This document shows positions 7,578 through 9,579 of a stretch of DNA of 9,579 nt, one piece after another. Numbering within the stretch: the first letter of the stretch is position 1; each line of letters starts with the position of its first letter. Below the pieces are notes generated by a model, which was not told the DNA's origin, made no database searches, and worked only from the letters and a program-made list of their open reading frames with translations. The position numbers and the translations under genes are program-made. The DNA comes from JAQUGA01 sp964521105 (lineage in GTDB: Bacteria > Bacteroidota > Bacteroidia > Bacteroidales > WCHB1-69), in assembly GCA_964521105.1 (NCBI GenBank), contig CAZFPO010000111.1:1-9579 (forward strand), read 5' to 3'.

Positions 7578-8399
7578 ATGGTAGCCTATTTGTCTCAAAA
7601 TGTAAGTAAAGTTACAACACACGTGTTGCATAAGATGAAAATCAACCATGAAAAGATTGCTATGCTAACGGCTTACGACTATTCAATGGCAAAACTTATA
7701 GATATTGCCGGAATTGATGTCGTTTTAGTTGGAGACTCAGCGTCAAATGTTATGGCTGGGCACAAAAGCACATTACCCATCACTTTAAACGAAATGATTT
7801 ATCATGCGTCTTCGGTTGTTCGTGGAACAAAACGAGCTTTTGTAGTAGTTGATTTACCATTTGGAACATATCAAGGAAATTCCAAAGAAGCGTTAAATTC
7901 CTCTATTCGAATCATGAAAGAGTCGGGAGCTGATGCCATTAAACTCGAAGGAGGAAGCGAAATAATTGAATCTGTCGATCGTATTTTGTCGGCTGGAATT
8001 CCAGTTATGGGGCATCTTGGGCTAATGCCTCAGTCGATTCATAAATACGGAACTTATTCGGTTAGAGCGACTACAAAAGAAGAATCAGATAAATTATTAA
8101 AAGATGCTAAACTGCTCGAAAAAGCGGGTTGTTTTGCTATCGTTTTAGAAAAAATCCCAGCCACTCTGGGTAAAAAAGTTTCGGAAAATTCAAACATTCC
8201 AATTATTGGTATTGGGGCAGGTAATGGAGTAGACGGTCAAGTTTTAGTTTTACACGATATGTTAGGTATTGTTCAGGATTTTTCACCAAGATTTTTACGA
8301 AGATACAATAACCTAAGTGATGAAATTATTGGATCGGTACAATCATACATTAATGATGTTAAAACACTTGATTTTCCTAACGAAAAAGAACAATACTAA
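7578..8399 (+). CDS. panB: 3-methyl-2-oxobutanoate hydroxymethyltransferase (ketopantoate hydroxymethyltransferase)
   Basis: PanB transfers a hydroxymethyl group from 5,10-methylenetetrahydrofolate to 2-oxoisovalerate, giving ketopantoate, the first committed step of pantothenate and coenzyme A synthesis in the cytoplasm. Seen: TAYDYSMA (31-38); VVLVGDSASNVMAGH with the Mg-binding D53; VVVDLPFGTYQ with D92; IKLEGG with K122 and E124; GHLGLMPQS (145-153); VLEKIP with the catalytic Glu E191; and GIGAGNGVDGQVLVLHDMLG (211-230). Metal, substrate and catalytic residues named from the Escherichia coli enzyme are all present. Length 273 is normal; the ATG at 7578 fits, with about 20 residues before the conserved KMKINHEKIAMLTAYD stretch. 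It appears to be transcribed singly, with no panC, panD or panE in view. Confidence 0.97.
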   Translation: MVAYLSQNVSKVTTHVLHKMKINHEKIAMLTAYDYSMAKLIDIAGIDVVLVGDSASNVMAGHKSTLPITLNEMIYHASSVVRGTKRAFVVVDLPFGTYQGNSKEALNSSIRIMKESGADAIKLEGGSEIIESVDRILSAGIPVMGHLGLMPQSIHKYGTYSVRATTKEESDKLLKDAKLLEKAGCFAIVLEKIPATLGKKVSENSNIPIIGIGAGNGVDGQVLVLHDMLGIVQDFSPRFLRRYNNLSDEIIGSVQSYINDVKTLDFPNEKEQY

Positions 8400-8464
8400 T
8401 TAGTTTTTTGTAAGTGTTAACTGTGGTTTTGATAAACAATTGCAACTTATAAACAATAATTTGT

Positions 8465-8505
8465 AGAGAAAAACTGTTTTTTCATTCAAGCTGTTTTTAT
8501 TCTCT
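8465..8505 (+). terminator. Weak hairpin after panB
   Basis: AGAGAA followed by AAAC (8465-8474) can pair with GTTT (8493-8496) and TTCTCT (8500-8505), leaving a 3-base bulge. The stem is AT-rich and imperfect, and is not followed by a clean T run, so it is a poor terminator. It lies between panB and the next promoter candidate. Confidence 0.2.
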
Positions 8506-8509
8506 ATAT

Positions 8510-8517
8510 TACTTTTG
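8510..8517 (+). promoter_or_regulatory. Candidate -7 promoter element for the barrel–lipoprotein pair
   Basis: TACTTTTG matches the Bacteroidota -7 consensus TAnnTTTG and lies 19 bases before the ATG at 8537, almost the same layout as upstream of panB. A good -33 TTTG is not seen at the usual distance. Confidence 0.4.
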
Positions 8518-8536
8518 TGTTTATCAATTCAAAAAA

Positions 8537-9097
8537 ATGATTACAAAAAAGACTATTCTGATTTTTTTCTGCCTATTTTTTTCTATCGCCATATTCGCTC
8601 AAACAATAGGTGCTGGCGGTTCATTAATCTATAATCCTCAAACCGAAAGCGTTGGGTTTGGACTAAGAGCGATGATTTTCCCTAACAAACTATATAGTAT
8701 TGTGCCTCAGCTTTCGTACTATCCATCGTTTAATAAAGTACATGAATTTAATATTGGTTTAGGTTTAGAATATAAATTTTGGAAACGAAAATCATACTAT
8801 ATTTACTTACTTGGGCATGGTGGATACGATTCGTGGATAAATTATGCAAAGTCGCCCATGAAAGATGCAAAACGTAATAATTGGAATTTGGAAGGTGGAA
8901 TTGGTATTTCAACATGGAAATGCTTGCGACCATTTTTTGAATATCGTTATAATACTAAATTTATGGAAACTAACGCTCAATTAGGGCTAATTTACGTGTT
9001 TAATTGTAATTCAAAATATAACCCTGGTGCAAACTATTCACGATCCAAATCAAAAGGTGGAATTTTCAAGAAAAAAGGCTGTCCTGCGTATAATTAA
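8537..9097 (+). CDS. Small outer-membrane beta-barrel-like protein of unknown function
   Basis: A 186-residue exported protein. Seen: a signal peptide (about 1-22, hydrophobic core then IFAQ), followed by short alternating amphipathic stretches typical of barrel strands: VGFGLRAMIF, YSIVPQLSYYPS, HEFNIGLGLEYKFW, SYYIYLLGHGGYDSW, WNLEGGIGIST, LRPFFEYRYNT and AQLGLIYVF. About six to eight strands are possible, which suits a small barrel. After the last strand comes a basic, Gly/Lys/Ser-rich tail (about 160-186) ending in KKGCPAYN, so the barrel is not at the extreme C-terminus as in classical Omp85 substrates. Aromatic residues near strand ends also fit the outer membrane. The gene is 13 bases before the lipoprotein gene at 9111, suggesting cotranscription. 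Substrate or partner is unknown. Confidence 0.8.
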   Translation: MITKKTILIFFCLFFSIAIFAQTIGAGGSLIYNPQTESVGFGLRAMIFPNKLYSIVPQLSYYPSFNKVHEFNIGLGLEYKFWKRKSYYIYLLGHGGYDSWINYAKSPMKDAKRNNWNLEGGIGISTWKCLRPFFEYRYNTKFMETNAQLGLIYVFNCNSKYNPGANYSRSKSKGGIFKKKGCPAYN

Positions 9098-9110
9098 AAA
9101 TTTACTTAAC

Positions 9111-9579
9111 ATGAAAAACATAAAGCTAATACCAATTTTAATCGGAACATTCCTCCTCTTTTCAATTTTCTCATGTAAAAAAGACAGAATTGAAAAATCG
9201 TTGAACGAATATGGAGATTTGAATAATTATTTTAACACGAAAAAACAAGCAGAGCAAGTTTTTATAATTGACTCGAATGGCATTGGACCCATAATAGGAA
9301 ATCAAGGAACCAAAATTTGGATTTCGAAAAGCTGTTTGCAAAAACCAAATGGCGACACTATAACTTGGCCCTACATTGTTAAATTAGTTGAATTATACAC
9401 TCCAATGGATATGATTTATTGGCAAATGCCTAGTGTTTCATCTCTCGGAATTTTAGAAACAGATGGAGAAATTAGGCTAAGAGCTTTTAAAGATAATGTG
9501 GAGTTAAAACTTAAACTATATCCTTGCCACTGCCTTGTTTCGATGCCCAACAATGCTCCAAAAAACTACATGAAAGTAT
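9111..9579 (+). CDS. Lipoprotein of unknown function, 3' end beyond the window
   Basis: Seen: the ATG at 9111 begins MKNIKLIPILIGTFLLFSIFSCKKD, a type II signal peptide with lipobox IFSC; the mature lipoprotein would start at Cys22. The frame stays open to the right edge (156 codons). After a charged linker (about 26-45) comes a region with FIID, GPIIGNQGTKIWIS, a hydrophobic strand around VKLVELYTPMDMIY, and ILETDGEIRLRAFKDNVELKLKL. This GT-x-I / V-x-L-x-E / G-x-I-x-L-x-A pattern recalls the first beta-sandwich segment of a common group of Bacteroidota surface lipoproteins, but I cannot name the family from sequence alone. Lys residues right after the lipid Cys are not the acidic-rich surface export signal described for some Bacteroidota, so the leaflet is uncertain. 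It follows the barrel gene by 13 bases and probably shares its transcript. Confidence 0.82.
   Translation, partial: MKNIKLIPILIGTFLLFSIFSCKKDRIEKSLNEYGDLNNYFNTKKQAEQVFIIDSNGIGPIIGNQGTKIWISKSCLQKPNGDTITWPYIVKLVELYTPMDMIYWQMPSVSSLGILETDGEIRLRAFKDNVELKLKLYPCHCLVSMPNNAPKNYMKV

Noticed and set aside
1..9579. CRISPR array, tRNA or rRNA genes, insertion sequence or phage genes
   Set aside because: No regularly spaced repeats, no recognisable RNA gene, and no transposase, integrase or phage protein in any frame read.

Overview
The window looks like a draft-genome or metagenome scaffold from the phylum Bacteroidota. The DNA is AT-rich. It encodes a protein with SprB-like and PKD repeats that ends in a CHU_C / type B C-terminal domain of the type IX secretion system (T9SS), and a TPR–PD40–OmpA protein. 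Two Bacteroidota-type -7 elements (TAnnTTTG) lie upstream of genes. The genus cannot be told from the sequence. A run of exactly 100 N (7125-7224) is a scaffold gap of unknown true size.

Layout. Positions 1-4208 read on the minus strand: a small secreted orphan protein (3618-4208), then, with stop and start touching, a ~950-residue T9SS cargo protein (763-3621). Directly after it comes an RHS/YD-repeat open frame with no start codon that runs off the left edge (1-775). The RHS frame begins where the cargo gene ends, so this looks like a deletion or recombination junction, or an assembly chimera. Positions 4209-4477 are an AT-rich divergent control region.

From 4478 everything reads on the plus strand: queE (7-deazaguanine / queuosine synthesis), 11 bases later a TPR–PD40–CRD-like–OmpA envelope protein resembling the T9SS accessory protein PorE, the gap, the C-terminal part of a WbuC-family cupin whose front half is lost in the gap, panB (pantothenate synthesis), a small outer-membrane beta-barrel-like protein, and a lipoprotein cut by the right edge.

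The set mixes housekeeping biosynthesis (queE, panB) with envelope and surface genes (T9SS cargo, OmpA-like anchor, barrel, lipoprotein). The minus-strand pair plus RHS remnant is the accessory part. I see no CRISPR array, tRNA, rRNA, transposase, or convincing new defence or mobile system. The least explained pieces are the roughly 500-residue N-terminal region of the cargo protein, its 196-residue coupled neighbour, and the RHS junction.
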